64,000 nucleotides of DNA, taken from NCBI RefSeq assembly GCF_002284575.1, contig NZ_NPKJ01000040.1, positions 62,410 through 126,409 on the forward strand, in the 5' to 3' direction. Both the position numbers and the translations under genes were made by a program. This DNA is from Mesorhizobium temperatum (GTDB taxonomy: Bacteria > Pseudomonadota > Alphaproteobacteria > Rhizobiales > Rhizobiaceae). Of the stretch, positions 17,474-25,656 are shown piece after piece. The notes under the pieces are model-generated. The model was not told the DNA's origin and searched no databases. It saw only the letters and a list, made by a program, of their open reading frames with translations. The stretch's first letter is position 1. The number at the start of each line of letters is the position of its first letter.

Positions 17474-18241
17474 ATGTTCGATCCCAAGAAGCTCCTCGAC
17501 GATCTGCTCGGCTCGCAAATTCCCGGAACGGGGTCGACCGTCCGCGACAAAGGGGGGCAGGCGATGCAGATGGCCAAGGACAATCCGCTGGCGGCCGGCG
17601 CGCTGGCCGCGGTGCTGCTCGGAACCGGCGCCGGCCGTCAGGTCACCGGCACCGCGGTGAAGCTCGGCGGCCTGGCCGTGATCGGCGGCCTCGCCTACAA
17701 GGCCTACCAGAATTACAAGAACGGCAAGGCGCCTGCGGAGACGGCCGCAGCCGGTTCGCCGGAATTGCTGCCGCCACCCGCCGACACCAGCTTCCATCCC
17801 TCGCAAGCGCCGCAAGGCGAGGACGAATTCACGCTGACGCTGGTGCGGGCGATGATTTCGGCGGCGAAGGCCGACGGCCATATCGACGACGACGAACGGC
17901 AAAAGATCGCCGGCAAGCTCAGCCTCGCGGGCATCGGCTCCGACGCGGAGAAATTCCTGATGTCTGAGCTGGAAACGCCGCTCGACCTGGATACGCTGGT
18001 CGCCGGCGCCCAAACCGACGCGCAGAAGCTCGAACTCTACACCGCCTCGCGCCTCACCATCGATCCGGATACGCGTGCCGAACGCGGCTACCTCGATCTG
18101 CTCGCCGGCCGCCTCGGGCTGCCGGACGCACTGGTCGACCATGTCGAGGCGACGGTGTCGGCGGCAAAGGTACCGGCGCCAGAGGTGCCGGAGTCAGGGG
18201 TGCCGGCGTCGGGCAAGGCAACCGCCGGTTCGCGCTGGTAG
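17474..18241 (+). CDS. DUF533 / TerB-like family protein
   Basis: 255 residues. The ATG at 17474 follows CTGGAGG at ideal spacing. An N-terminal amphipathic region (FDPKKLLDDLLG) is followed by a Gly/Ala-rich hydrophobic stretch (~40-75: AAGALAAVLLGTGAG and LGGLAVIGGLAYKAYQNY), probably one or two membrane helices. After a Pro-rich linker comes a helical TerB-like domain (~110-235) with MISAAKADGHIDDDERQKI, the acidic hallmark of tellurite-resistance-type helical bundles. The tail has VPAPEVPESGVPASG repeats. The family is widespread in proteobacteria, often membrane-associated and of unknown role. Confidence 0.9.
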   Translation: MFDPKKLLDDLLGSQIPGTGSTVRDKGGQAMQMAKDNPLAAGALAAVLLGTGAGRQVTGTAVKLGGLAVIGGLAYKAYQNYKNGKAPAETAAAGSPELLPPPADTSFHPSQAPQGEDEFTLTLVRAMISAAKADGHIDDDERQKIAGKLSLAGIGSDAEKFLMSELETPLDLDTLVAGAQTDAQKLELYTASRLTIDPDTRAERGYLDLLAGRLGLPDALVDHVEATVSAAKVPAPEVPESGVPASGKATAGSRW

Positions 18242-18255
18242 GGTTCCGGGCCGTG

Positions 18256-18282
18256 GAGAGCGGGAATCCGGGCGCCGCTCTC
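18256..18282 (+). terminator. hairpin just after the DUF533 gene
   Basis: An 8-bp stem, GAGAGCGG (18256-18263) / CCGCTCTC (18275-18282), 15 bases after the stop. No T tract. Confidence 0.45.
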
Positions 18283-18364
18283 GCGTTAATGTCTCGTTTA
18301 CCTAGGAAGCGCATGATTTTAGGTAGTCGGATCGGCTTTCCTCCTCCCAAGCCGGTTCAGATCA

Positions 18365-18390
18365 GGGCGGCCGCCAATGGCCGCCCTTTT
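18365..18390 (+). terminator. Rho-independent terminator upstream of the SDR gene
   Basis: An 8-bp GC stem, GGGCGGCC / GGCCGCCC, with a 6-base loop, followed immediately by TTTT. It is a classical intrinsic terminator and likely ends DUF533 transcription before the repeat and SDR promoter. Confidence 0.75.
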
Positions 18391-18403
18391 GTCAAAGCCA
18401 GTT

Positions 18404-18465
18404 AGCGCATGAGCCGAAATCGGAATCGATTTTTGGAAGCGATCATGCACAAAATCAAATTGCTC
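18404..18465 (-). repeat. dispersed intergenic repeat, copy B (inverted)
   Basis: The reverse complement carries the core AAAATCGATTCCGA (18420-18433) with flanks matching copies A and C (ATTTCGG...CATGCGC on one side, CAATTTGATTTTG on the other). It lies directly upstream of the SDR gene and may overlap its promoter. Confidence 0.8.
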
Positions 18466-18521
18466 GATATCAAGGTGCTATGGCGTCCTTTGCGGACACG
18501 CGGCGCTGTAGGAGGACAGTT

Positions 18522-19277
18522 ATGACAGACTACAAAACAGCCATCGTCACCGGCGCCGGCACCGGCATCGGCAAAGCCGTCGCTACGGCGCTGCTCATGG
18601 CCGGCTGGAATACGGTGTTCTGCGGACGCCGCAAGCCGGTGCTGAACAAGGCGATCGCTGATGCCGGATCTACACAAGCCAAGGCGCTGGCGGTCGCCTG
18701 CGACATCAGCAAGGCCGATCAGGTCGACGAGATGTTCGAGACGGTGGCGGCGGCCTTCGGCCGTGTCGACCTGCTCTTCAACAATGCCGGCACAAGCTAC
18801 AAGTCGACATTGATCGACGAGATCCCCGTCGAGGTGTGGAACGAAGTTGTCGGGGTCAATCTCACCGGCTCGTTTCTGTGCGCCCGCGCCGCCTTCGGCG
18901 CCATGCGCAGGCAGCAGCCGATGGGCGGCCGCATCATTAACAACGGCTCGGTGTCGGCCTACGCGCCGCGTCCGGGCTCGGTACCTTATACCGCGACCAA
19001 GCACGCCATTACCGGGCTGACCAAGACGCTGGCGCTGGACGGCCGGCCTTATGACATCGCCTGCGGCCAGATCGACATCGGCAACGCCTTGACCGACATG
19101 GCGCAGGCGATGACGGTCGGGGTACCGCAAGCCAATGGCTCCATCGCCGCCGAAGCGGTGATGGATGTTCAGCAGGTCGCCAATGCCGTCGTCCACATGG
19201 CCAGCCTGCCGCTCGACGCCAATGTGCTGTTCATGACCGTGATGGCGACGAAGATGCCGTATGTCGGGCGAGGGTGA
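18522..19277 (+). CDS. SDR-family oxidoreductase
   Basis: A classical short-chain dehydrogenase/reductase, 251 residues, starting at the ATG at 18522 behind AGGAGG. Motifs: TGAGTGIG cofactor loop, NNAG, the catalytic Ser in NNGSVSAYAP, and YTATK (Tyr-x-x-x-Lys). An Arg after the cofactor strand (CGRRKP) suggests NADP(H) preference. Substrate unknown; similar proteins are often annotated only as SDR oxidoreductases. It is single-gene, with repeat copy B upstream. Confidence 0.93.
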   Translation: MTDYKTAIVTGAGTGIGKAVATALLMAGWNTVFCGRRKPVLNKAIADAGSTQAKALAVACDISKADQVDEMFETVAAAFGRVDLLFNNAGTSYKSTLIDEIPVEVWNEVVGVNLTGSFLCARAAFGAMRRQQPMGGRIINNGSVSAYAPRPGSVPYTATKHAITGLTKTLALDGRPYDIACGQIDIGNALTDMAQAMTVGVPQANGSIAAEAVMDVQQVANAVVHMASLPLDANVLFMTVMATKMPYVGRG

Positions 19278-19388
19278 GCGGCCGGTTCGCGTAGGCGAAT
19301 TCATCGTGCCAGTGACACGATGAAAGGCCGGCGAACGCCGGGACGCTGCGCAGCAGCGGGGACCCGGCCGGGCGGCGTTCAATTTTGG

Positions 19389-19769
19389 CTAGGACTGCCT
19401 AACCGAAAGCGGCACGCCGGGAAGATACAGCGAAATGGGGCGGATTTCGTAAACGGCGGTCGGATTGACGCGGCGAAGGTCGCGCGCAATCGCGATCGCG
19501 GCATCACGCGTGGCGCAGTCGACGACGTAGAGCCCCAACAATTGTTCCTTGGTCTCGGCGAAGGGTCCGTCAATGACCATTCCGGCGCCCGGCCCGCGCA
19601 AGGTGCAGGCGTCTTGGGTCGCCCCGAGCCGCGCCGCCGGGCCAAGGGTGCCTTCCCGGTATAGCCGTTCGTTTATCTGGAGCAGGTCGGTCATCAGCGC
19701 CGCATCCTCGTCCGGAGTCAGCGCCGTGATCACTTCCTCAACGTGATAAGCGAGGATGGCATAAAACAT
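19389..19769 (-). CDS. YCII/DGPF-family protein
   Basis: A 126-residue YCII-related (DGPFAETKE) protein: a ferredoxin-like dimeric fold with the hallmark VIDGPFAETKEQLLG. It starts MFYAILAYH at 19769. It is clearly related to the YCII protein at 62.7 kb, sharing the DGPFAETKEQ block and the YEIRP...SL end. That copy is paired with an ECF sigma gene, whereas this one stands alone. Function unknown: the family is tied to ECF42-type sigma factors and proposed to have enzymatic or sensory roles. Confidence 0.9.
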   Translation of the reverse strand: MFYAILAYHVEEVITALTPDEDAALMTDLLQINERLYREGTLGPAARLGATQDACTLRGPGAGMVIDGPFAETKEQLLGLYVVDCATRDAAIAIARDLRRVNPTAVYEIRPISLYLPGVPLSVRQS

Positions 19770-19870
19770 CTGACGTCACCTTTCTTCGGTCGTGAATTCT
19801 ATCGCCGACGACAGCGATCTCCTTGTTGAGACAGTGCCGCGCGTCCTATCGGGCGCAAAGGACGCCGTAG

Positions 19871-19922
19871 CACTTTGATTTGCGCCTCCGCGAAAATCGA
19901 TTCCGATTTCGGGGTCATGCGC
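19871..19922 (+). repeat. dispersed intergenic repeat, copy C
   Basis: Core AAAATCGATTCCGA at 19893-19906 with CACTTTGATTTG to the left and TTTCGGGGTCATGCGC to the right. It is colinear with copies A and B and lies at the 3' end of the aminotransferase gene. Confidence 0.8.
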
Positions 19923-19928
19923 TTGTTC

Positions 19929-21113
19929 TCACTTGCCCAGAAACGCCTCGATCCGCTCCAGCGCGCGCAGGATGTTCTCCTCGGAATTGGCGTAGGACAG
20001 CCTGATATAGCCTTCGCCGAGAATGCCGAAATCGGGCCCGCCGATCAGCGCCACGCCGGCATCCTCGAGCAGGGCGGACGCCAGCTTCTTTGCCTTCCAG
20101 CCGGTTTTTGAGACATTGGGGAAGGCATAGAACGCGCCCTTCGGTGTGATGCAGGAAACGCCCGGCAAGACGTTCAGCCCTTCGACCACGACTTTCCTGC
20201 GGCGGTCGAAGGCGCGCATCATCTTGTCGACGTCGTCCTGCGGACCGTCGATGGCCGCGATACCGGCATACTGGCTCGGCGCGTTGACGCAGGACCAGCA
20301 ATTGACCGCCAGCTTGCGCACCTTGTCGTAGAGGTGGGCGCCCTTGTCGCCGTTCGGCCAGATCGACCAGCCCATGCGCCAGCCGGTCATCGCCCAGGTC
20401 TTCGACCAGCCGTTGAGCACGATCAGCCGGTCGCGGATTTCGGGAAAGTTGAGCAGCGAGCAATGCGTCTCGCCGTCATAGGTCATCACGTCGTAGATCT
20501 CGTCGGAGAGGATGGCGACGTCAGGGTGCGCTTCCAGCCCTTTGACCAGCTTCTCGATCTCGGCGCGGGGGGTGACCCCGCCGGTCGGGTTGGCCGGCGA
20601 GTTTAAGATCAGCAGCCTGGTCTTCGGCGTGATCAGCGCCAGCGTCTCCTGCGCCGAGAAGGCAAAGCCGTTCTCCTCGCGCATCGGCACCGGTACCGGA
20701 GCAGCACCGGTGAACTCGATCATCGAGCGATAGATGGGAAAGCCGGGATCGGGATAGAGGATCTCGGCGTCCGGTTCACCGAACATCAGGATCGCGGCAA
20801 ACATGGTGGGCTTGCCGCCGGGCAGGATCATCACCGCCTCGGGCGAAACCTCGACGCCGGTGGTGGTCAGCGTGCGGCGCACCACCGCTTCGCGTGTCGC
20901 CAGCAGCCCGTTGGCCGGCGTATAGCCGTGGTGGCCGTCGCGCAGCGCCTTGATCGCCGCCTCGACGATGTGCTGCGGCGTCTTGAAGTCGGGCTGGCCG
21001 ATGCCGAGATTGACGATATCGCGGCCCTGATGGGCGAGCGCGGTGGCACGAGCCAGCACCGCGAAGGCGTTTTCCTCGCCGAGACGATCGAAGGCCGAAA
21101 TCGTGTGGAGCAT
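19929..21113 (-). CDS. class I/II pyridoxal-phosphate aminotransferase
   Basis: A fold-type I aminotransferase, 394 residues from the ATG at 21113 (MLHTISAFDRLGEENAF). Visible: NLGIGQPDFKTP, NSPANPTGG (substrate/PLP Asn), SDEIYDVMTYDG (Asp/Tyr), and NGWSKTWAMTGWRMGW with the Schiff-base Lys and phosphate Arg. It resembles aspartate/aromatic-type enzymes of subgroup I-gamma; substrate not assignable from sequence. It is divergent from the neighbouring GNAT gene, with starts only ~85 bases apart, so the two share a promoter region. Confidence 0.93.
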   Translation of the reverse strand: MLHTISAFDRLGEENAFAVLARATALAHQGRDIVNLGIGQPDFKTPQHIVEAAIKALRDGHHGYTPANGLLATREAVVRRTLTTTGVEVSPEAVMILPGGKPTMFAAILMFGEPDAEILYPDPGFPIYRSMIEFTGAAPVPVPMREENGFAFSAQETLALITPKTRLLILNSPANPTGGVTPRAEIEKLVKGLEAHPDVAILSDEIYDVMTYDGETHCSLLNFPEIRDRLIVLNGWSKTWAMTGWRMGWSIWPNGDKGAHLYDKVRKLAVNCWSCVNAPSQYAGIAAIDGPQDDVDKMMRAFDRRRKVVVEGLNVLPGVSCITPKGAFYAFPNVSKTGWKAKKLASALLEDAGVALIGGPDFGILGEGYIRLSYANSEENILRALERIEAFLGK

Positions 21114-21196
21114 TTTTCCCGTCCGTGTGGTTCTTTCACCGAGCGAGCGTTTTTGTGAGCGTCCTTTCGCAAAAGTCAAACGGATTGGAGCTTTGG

Positions 21197-21883
21197 GTGT
21201 CGGAAAACCTCAAGAATTGGCAACCGCGCCCGCGGCCCGAACGCAAAGTCCTGGAGGGGCGCACTGTCAGACTGGAACCGCTCAACGCCGAAAAGCACGG
21301 CGACGGCCTGTTCGAGGCGTCGTCGGTGCCCGATATCGATGGCCGCTTCGCCTGGCTGTTCGACTATCCACCGCCGACCCGCGCCGCCTTCCAGCCATGG
21401 CTGGACAAGGCCGAAGCCAGCGAGGACCCGCTGTTCTTCGCGGTCATCGACAAGGCCAGCGGCAAGGTCGCCGGACGCCAGACGCTGATGCGAATCGATC
21501 CGGCCCATGGCGTGATCGAGATCGGCAACATCTATTGGGGGCCGCTGATCTCGCGCAAGCCGGCGGCGACGGAAGCGCAGTTCCTGTTCATGAAATACAT
21601 CTTCGATGAGCTTGGCTATCGCCGCTACGAATGGAAATGCAACAGCCGCAACGAGCCGTCGAAGCGCGCGGCGGAGCGTTTCGGCTTCAAGTTCGAGGGC
21701 ATTTTCCGCCAGCATCTTGTGGTCAAGGGCGAAAACCGCGATACCGCGTGGTACGCGATCATCGACAAGGAGTGGCCGGCACTGCGCAGAGCCTATGAGG
21801 CATGGCTCGATCCGGCCAATTTCGATGGCGACGGTCGCCAGAAGCGACGGCTCGAGGATTTCCGCGCCGAGTTCGGCGCCTGA
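21197..21883 (+). CDS. GNAT-family N-acetyltransferase (RimJ/RimL type)
   Basis: 228 residues starting at GTG 21197, which has TTGGAG at 6-base spacing; upstream in-frame codons lie in the divergent promoter. RimJ/RimL-like GNAT fold: LEGRTVRLEPL at the N-terminus, then IEIGNIYWGPLISRKPAATEA (acetyl-CoA loop region) and YEWKCNSRNEPSKRAAERFGFKFEGIFRQ. This subfamily acetylates protein N-termini, small amines or antibiotics; the substrate here is unknown. The stop codon is the first triplet of a palindromic element (21881-21931). Confidence 0.92.
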   Translation: MSENLKNWQPRPRPERKVLEGRTVRLEPLNAEKHGDGLFEASSVPDIDGRFAWLFDYPPPTRAAFQPWLDKAEASEDPLFFAVIDKASGKVAGRQTLMRIDPAHGVIEIGNIYWGPLISRKPAATEAQFLFMKYIFDELGYRRYEWKCNSRNEPSKRAAERFGFKFEGIFRQHLVVKGENRDTAWYAIIDKEWPALRRAYEAWLDPANFDGDGRQKRRLEDFRAEFGA

Positions 21884-21931
21884 CCATGATCCCGAAAAGT
21901 GGAAGCCGTTTTTCGGGCGAGATCATGGTCA
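21881..21931. repeat. palindromic intergenic element overlapping a stop codon
   Basis: An 11-bp outer stem, TGACCATGATC / GATCATGGTCA, with an inner CCGAAAA / TTTTCGG pairing. The GNAT stop codon TGA is its first three bases. A degenerate relative sits at about 36622-36670 (GCATGACTTCGC...GATCATGGTCC). It probably belongs to a Mesorhizobium-type repeat family and may act as a transcript-end hairpin. Confidence 0.75.
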
Positions 21932-21997
21932 AACAAGGAGATAAAGCCTCCATCCCGATTCTGCCGGGATGGATCAGGCTCTAATAGGAGTTTGCAG

Positions 21998-22978
21998 ATG
22001 GCGCACGACCATGGTTCGCAAAGGCATGACCGCAGCCACGGCGCCGGTCATGTGCACGGCTCGACCGACAAGAAACGGGTGCTGGTCGCAGCCTGCCTGA
22101 CCGCCGGCTTCATGGTCGTGGAAGCGCTTGGCGGTCTCTTCACCGGATCGCTGGCGCTGCTGGCGGATGCCGGCCACATGCTCGCCGACTGTATCGCGCT
22201 CGGCCTTGCCTGGTATGCTTTTCATCTGGCCGGCCGGCCGGCCACCGTTCGCCTCACCTATGGTTTCGGCCGGGTCAAAACGCTGGTCGCCTATACCAAC
22301 GGCATCGCCATCTTCGCCATTGCGCTGTGGATCATCTATGAGGCTTGGGAACGCCTGCTGACGCCTGCGCCCGTGCTCGGCGGGCCGATGCTGGTCGTTG
22401 CGATCGCTGGTCTGCTGGTCAATATCGGCTCCTTCTTCGTGCTGCATGGCGGCGACCGCGACAGCCTGAACATGCGCGGCGCGATCCTGCACGTGCTCGG
22501 CGATCTGCTTGGCTCGGCGGCGGCGATCATAGCTGCGCTGGTCATCCTGGCGACGGGCTGGACACCTATCGATCCGATCCTGTCCGTCCTTGTCTCGTTG
22601 CTGATCCTGTCCACGGCCTGGTCGCTGATGCGCGAAGCAGCCCATGTCCTGCTCGAAGGCGTGCCGGCGAGTCTCGATCGCGACCTGATCGCCAGAGATA
22701 TCGAGGGGACGGTCAAGGGCGTGCGCGAGGTGCATCACATGCATGTCTGGTCGCTCGACGGGTCAAGCAACATGGCGACCTTGCATGCTTGCCTCAACGA
22801 TGGCGTCGATGCCCACAAGGCGGTCAGCGCCATCAAGAAGCGGCTTGCCGCCGAGCATGGCATTGCCCACGCCACCGTAGAACCGGAATTCGGCCATTGC
22901 GCCGACAGCCATGATGGCCACGATGGCGGGCACGACCATGCGCACGATGCGGCTCCGCATCATGGCCACTATCACTGA
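21998..22978 (+). CDS. cation diffusion facilitator, probable Zn(II) exporter
   Basis: A CDF family antiporter, 326 residues, exporting zinc (perhaps cadmium) in exchange for protons. It starts at 21998 behind TAGGAG. A His-rich N-tail (HDHGSQRHDRSHGAGHVHG) precedes six membrane helices. The tetrahedral site HxxxD is in TM2 (DAGHMLAD) and TM5 (ILHVLGD), the zinc-type arrangement. The cytoplasmic C-domain (MHVWSLDGSSNMATLHA) ends in a second His/Asp-rich tail. ZitB/CzcD-like. It complements the uptake genes near 4 kb. Confidence 0.94.
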   Translation: MAHDHGSQRHDRSHGAGHVHGSTDKKRVLVAACLTAGFMVVEALGGLFTGSLALLADAGHMLADCIALGLAWYAFHLAGRPATVRLTYGFGRVKTLVAYTNGIAIFAIALWIIYEAWERLLTPAPVLGGPMLVVAIAGLLVNIGSFFVLHGGDRDSLNMRGAILHVLGDLLGSAAAIIAALVILATGWTPIDPILSVLVSLLILSTAWSLMREAAHVLLEGVPASLDRDLIARDIEGTVKGVREVHHMHVWSLDGSSNMATLHACLNDGVDAHKAVSAIKKRLAAEHGIAHATVEPEFGHCADSHDGHDGGHDHAHDAAPHHGHYH

Positions 22979-22991
22979 TTCCGGGAGTTCC

Positions 22992-23042
22992 ATGGCATTG
23001 GTAACGAACTTGATGAATTCCCGCCGCGTCAGGGCCGCGTGA
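22992..23042 (+). other. possible 16-residue upstream peptide coupled to the small membrane protein
   Basis: A GGGAG is followed by an ATG (22992) opening a 16-codon frame (MALVTNLMNSRRVRAA) whose TGA (23040-23042) overlaps the ATG of the next gene. That pattern fits translational coupling. I cannot tell whether the peptide is made or is chance. Confidence 0.3.
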
Positions 23043-23248
23043 TGGATCGCGACACGCGCAACGCGACGATAGGCGCCCTCTGGGTGCTGCTGCTGTTCGG
23101 CATCGCCGCCTACTATTTGCCAACCGTGATGCTGGCGGTCGGCCGCGTCTCGACCATTCTTGCCGCTGTTATTGCCGCTGCGTTCATGGTGGCGATTTTC
23201 GTCGTGTTTTGGCTGCGTGGCCGCAGTCAGCGCAAAAAGGATCATTGA
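23042..23248 (+). CDS. small membrane protein with two predicted spans
   Basis: 68 residues (MDRDTRNATIGALWVLLLFG onward). Two hydrophobic segments, about 10-30 and 36-58, are separated by a short polar turn, and the end RGRSQRKKDH is strongly basic. This fits a helical hairpin with the tail in the cytoplasm. It stops one base before the start of the DenD-like gene, so the two are likely co-transcribed. I do not recognise the family. Composition and codon use look genuinely coding. Confidence 0.65.
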   Translation: MDRDTRNATIGALWVLLLFGIAAYYLPTVMLAVGRVSTILAAVIAAAFMVAIFVVFWLRGRSQRKKDH

Positions 23249-23249
23249 T

Positions 23250-24221
23250 ATGCGTGTTTTGATTACCGGCGCGGCAGGCATGGTCGGCCGCAAGCTCATC
23301 GCCCGGCTGGCGAAGGACGGAACGCTCAGCGGCCGGAAGATCGCTGCGCTCGACCTGCACGATATCGTGCCGCCGCAGGCGCCGACACTGGAAGGCGTCG
23401 GCGTCACCATCCATACGGGCGATCTCGCCGCGGCGAGCGCGATGGAACGGCTGGTCGCGCCGCGCCCCGACGTGATCTTCCATCTCGCCGGCGTCGTGTC
23501 GGGCGAGGCGGAAGCCAACTTCGATCTCGGCTATCGCGTCAATCTCGACGGCACAAGGGCGCTGTTCGATGCCATAAGGCTGGCGGGATTTGCGCCGCGC
23601 GTCGTCTTCACCTCGTCGATCGCCGTGTTCGGCGCACCGTTCCCAGACATTATCCCCGACGAATTCCACCCGACGCCATTGACCTCCTACGGCACGCAGA
23701 AGCTGATGGGCGAAGCATTGCTCGCCGATTATACGCGGCGCGGCTTCTTCGACGGCATCGGCATCAGGCTGCCGACCATCTGCGTCAGGCCGGGCAAGCC
23801 CAACAAGGCCGCGTCAGGCTTTTTCTCCGGCATCATCCGCGAGCCGTTGAGCGGCCAGGAAGCAATATTGCCGGTGCCGCGCTCTGTCGTGCACACCCAC
23901 GCCAGCCCGCGCTCCGCGGTGAATTTTTTGATCCACGCAGCAGGGATCGACGGCAGCGTCGTCGGGCCGCGCCGCAATCTGACGATGCCCGGTGTCGCCG
24001 TCACGGTCGGCGAGCAGATCGAGGCCTTGGAACGCATTGCCGGCGCCAGGGCGGTGAACCTGATCCGCGAAGAGCCCGACGACACGATTTGGGCGATCGT
24101 CAAGGGCTGGCCGACACGGTTCGAGGCGCGGCGGTCGAGGGAGCTTGGCTTTGCCGCCGAAACCAGCTTCGACGACATCATCCGCGCCCACATTGAGGAT
24201 GAGCTGGACGGGAAGATCTAA
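23250..24221 (+). CDS. denD: NAD-dependent epimerase/dehydratase-family protein, probable D-erythronate dehydrogenase
   Basis: An extended-SDR protein of 323 residues. Motifs: GAAGMVGRKL dinucleotide loop, FHLAGVVSGEAEANFDLG, the Ser in VFTSSIAVFG and SYGTQKLMGE (Tyr-x-x-x-Lys). The block RLPTICVRPGKPNKAASGFFSGIIREPL is typical of DenD, which oxidises D-erythronate to 2-oxo-tetronate. None of the usual partner genes (OtnK, OtnC, OtnI) is adjacent, so the exact substrate is open. The start at 23250 follows a short AAAAAGGATC and overlaps nothing. Confidence 0.85.
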   Translation: MRVLITGAAGMVGRKLIARLAKDGTLSGRKIAALDLHDIVPPQAPTLEGVGVTIHTGDLAAASAMERLVAPRPDVIFHLAGVVSGEAEANFDLGYRVNLDGTRALFDAIRLAGFAPRVVFTSSIAVFGAPFPDIIPDEFHPTPLTSYGTQKLMGEALLADYTRRGFFDGIGIRLPTICVRPGKPNKAASGFFSGIIREPLSGQEAILPVPRSVVHTHASPRSAVNFLIHAAGIDGSVVGPRRNLTMPGVAVTVGEQIEALERIAGARAVNLIREEPDDTIWAIVKGWPTRFEARRSRELGFAAETSFDDIIRAHIEDELDGKI

Positions 24222-24283
24222 CTGCGTTGATATTCAGGTCATGGTGGGCTGCCGCCCGGTACTGCGCCAATTGTCGACCTCGG

Positions 24284-24460
24284 CGCTGCCCCTCACCTGC
24301 CTGCCGGCATCCTCTCCCCGTAAACGGGGCGAGGGGGCGCTCTCATCGACGGTTTCGCCAATCACCAGCGCTGCAGAAACAGCGCCGGCGTTGCGGTCAG
24401 CCCCTTCTCCCCGTCACTATACGGGGAGAAGTGCCCGGCAGGGCGATGAGGGGCGGCGCC
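24284..24460. repeat. RIME-like palindromic intergenic element
   Basis: Two near-perfect hairpins, CCTCTCCCCG...CGGGGCGAGG (24311-24334) and CTTCTCCCCG...CGGGGAGAAG (24404-24431), are flanked by CCTGCCGGC and GCAGGGCGATGAGGG-type sequence. This is the architecture of RIME/BIME-like repeats of rhizobia and brucellae. It occupies most of the 291-base gap between convergent denD and nicO genes. No gene is seen there. Confidence 0.8.
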
Positions 24461-24512
24461 AAGATCGACAATTCGTGGTCAGTACTGGAGGGCTGCACGT
24501 CCGATCGAGACA

Positions 24513-25652
24513 TCATCCGCCAGTCGTCAGGCTGGCCGACAACAGCAGCAGCCCGAACAGGAAGACGAAGGCTGCGCCGCCGATCTCGACGATCGAATGG
24601 ATGCGGTTGCCCATGCGGCCATCACCGGCGAAATAGACGGCCCAGTTCTTGGCCGTCACCGCCAGCGTCGCCAAGATCGAGACCGTGATCGCGGTGCCGA
24701 GCGCCATCGCCAGCACCGACAGGATGCCGCCGAACCACAGCCCGTTGAGCATGGCAAAGCTCAGCACGATCAGCGCGCCCGAGCAGGGGCGGATACCGAC
24801 CGCAGCCACCGCCGACCAGGCGGTGCGCCAGTCGAATCGGTCGCCGGAAAGCAGCGCCGGGTCGGGCGCGTGTGAATGTCCGCACGTCTCGCAGACCTCG
24901 CCCGCATGGTGATGATGATCGTGCCCGCCATGCTCATGGTGATGGTCGTGTGCGCCATGATCATGGTTGTGGCCATCATGGCCATGTGCGTGAAGCGCAT
25001 GGGAATGGGCCGAATGAGCATGTGCGGAATGTGAGTGGCTTGTTTGCGAATGGCCGGCATGAGCCGCCGACAGGCTGTAGGCAGGGTTCGCGCCGAACAG
25101 GCGAAGGATAGCGGGGCCGGCCTTGCGCCACAAAAGCCAGGCGCCGAACAGGGTGACGAAGACAAAACTCATGACTTCGAGGAACCAAGCCGCGTCGGTC
25201 ATCGATATGGTGGTGCCGCGCAGGACGAAGTAGGCGAGCATCATCACGAGGATCGCCGTCAGCGCCTGTAGCAGGGCCGAGACGAAGGACAGCATGATGC
25301 CACGCTTGAGCGCGACTTCGTTCGCCACCATGTAGGACGAGATCACCGCCTTGCCGTGACCGGGGCCGGCGGCATGGAAAATGCCGTAGGCGAAGGACAG
25401 GCCGATAAGCAGCCACAGCTTGCTGCCATCCTCGCGCATCGCCTTCATCGCGCCGGCAAGCGCGCGGTAGAATTCCTGCTGACGCAGATTGATCCACATC
25501 AGGATATGGGCGAGCGGGCCGGTGGTGGGAGCTATCCCGTCATTGGTGCCGATGCCGAGCGAGCTCTGGGCGTGGGCGGAGCCGAGGACGTGCGTCATCA
25601 CAAGGGCGGCGGCCAAAAGGCCGAAAGCCAAACGCAGGGACGGTTTCGTCAC
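24513..25652 (-). CDS. NicO-family nickel/cobalt transporter with His-rich loop
   Basis: 379 residues. A signal-like first helix (ends SAHAQ) is followed by about six further membrane helices. The family motif GPGHGKAVISSY (HxxxK-type) lies in an early helix, and GIRPCSGALIVL in a late one. Between them a ~70-residue loop is packed with His (HSHSAHAHSAHSHALHAHGH and a following HD/HH tract), then CETCGHSHAPDP. It probably exports Ni/Co, RcnA-like. It begins 4 bases after the upstream DUF1007 gene, so they form a tight unit. Confidence 0.93.
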   Translation of the reverse strand: MTKPSLRLAFGLLAAALVMTHVLGSAHAQSSLGIGTNDGIAPTTGPLAHILMWINLRQQEFYRALAGAMKAMREDGSKLWLLIGLSFAYGIFHAAGPGHGKAVISSYMVANEVALKRGIMLSFVSALLQALTAILVMMLAYFVLRGTTISMTDAAWFLEVMSFVFVTLFGAWLLWRKAGPAILRLFGANPAYSLSAAHAGHSQTSHSHSAHAHSAHSHALHAHGHDGHNHDHGAHDHHHEHGGHDHHHHAGEVCETCGHSHAPDPALLSGDRFDWRTAWSAVAAVGIRPCSGALIVLSFAMLNGLWFGGILSVLAMALGTAITVSILATLAVTAKNWAVYFAGDGRMGNRIHSIVEIGGAAFVFLFGLLLLSASLTTGG

Positions 25653-25656
25653 CGGA

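Noticed and set aside
24222..24512. CRISPR-like appearance of repeated CTCCCCG blocks
   Set aside because: Two palindromic hairpins in one RIME-like element, without regular spacers or direct-repeat periodicity.
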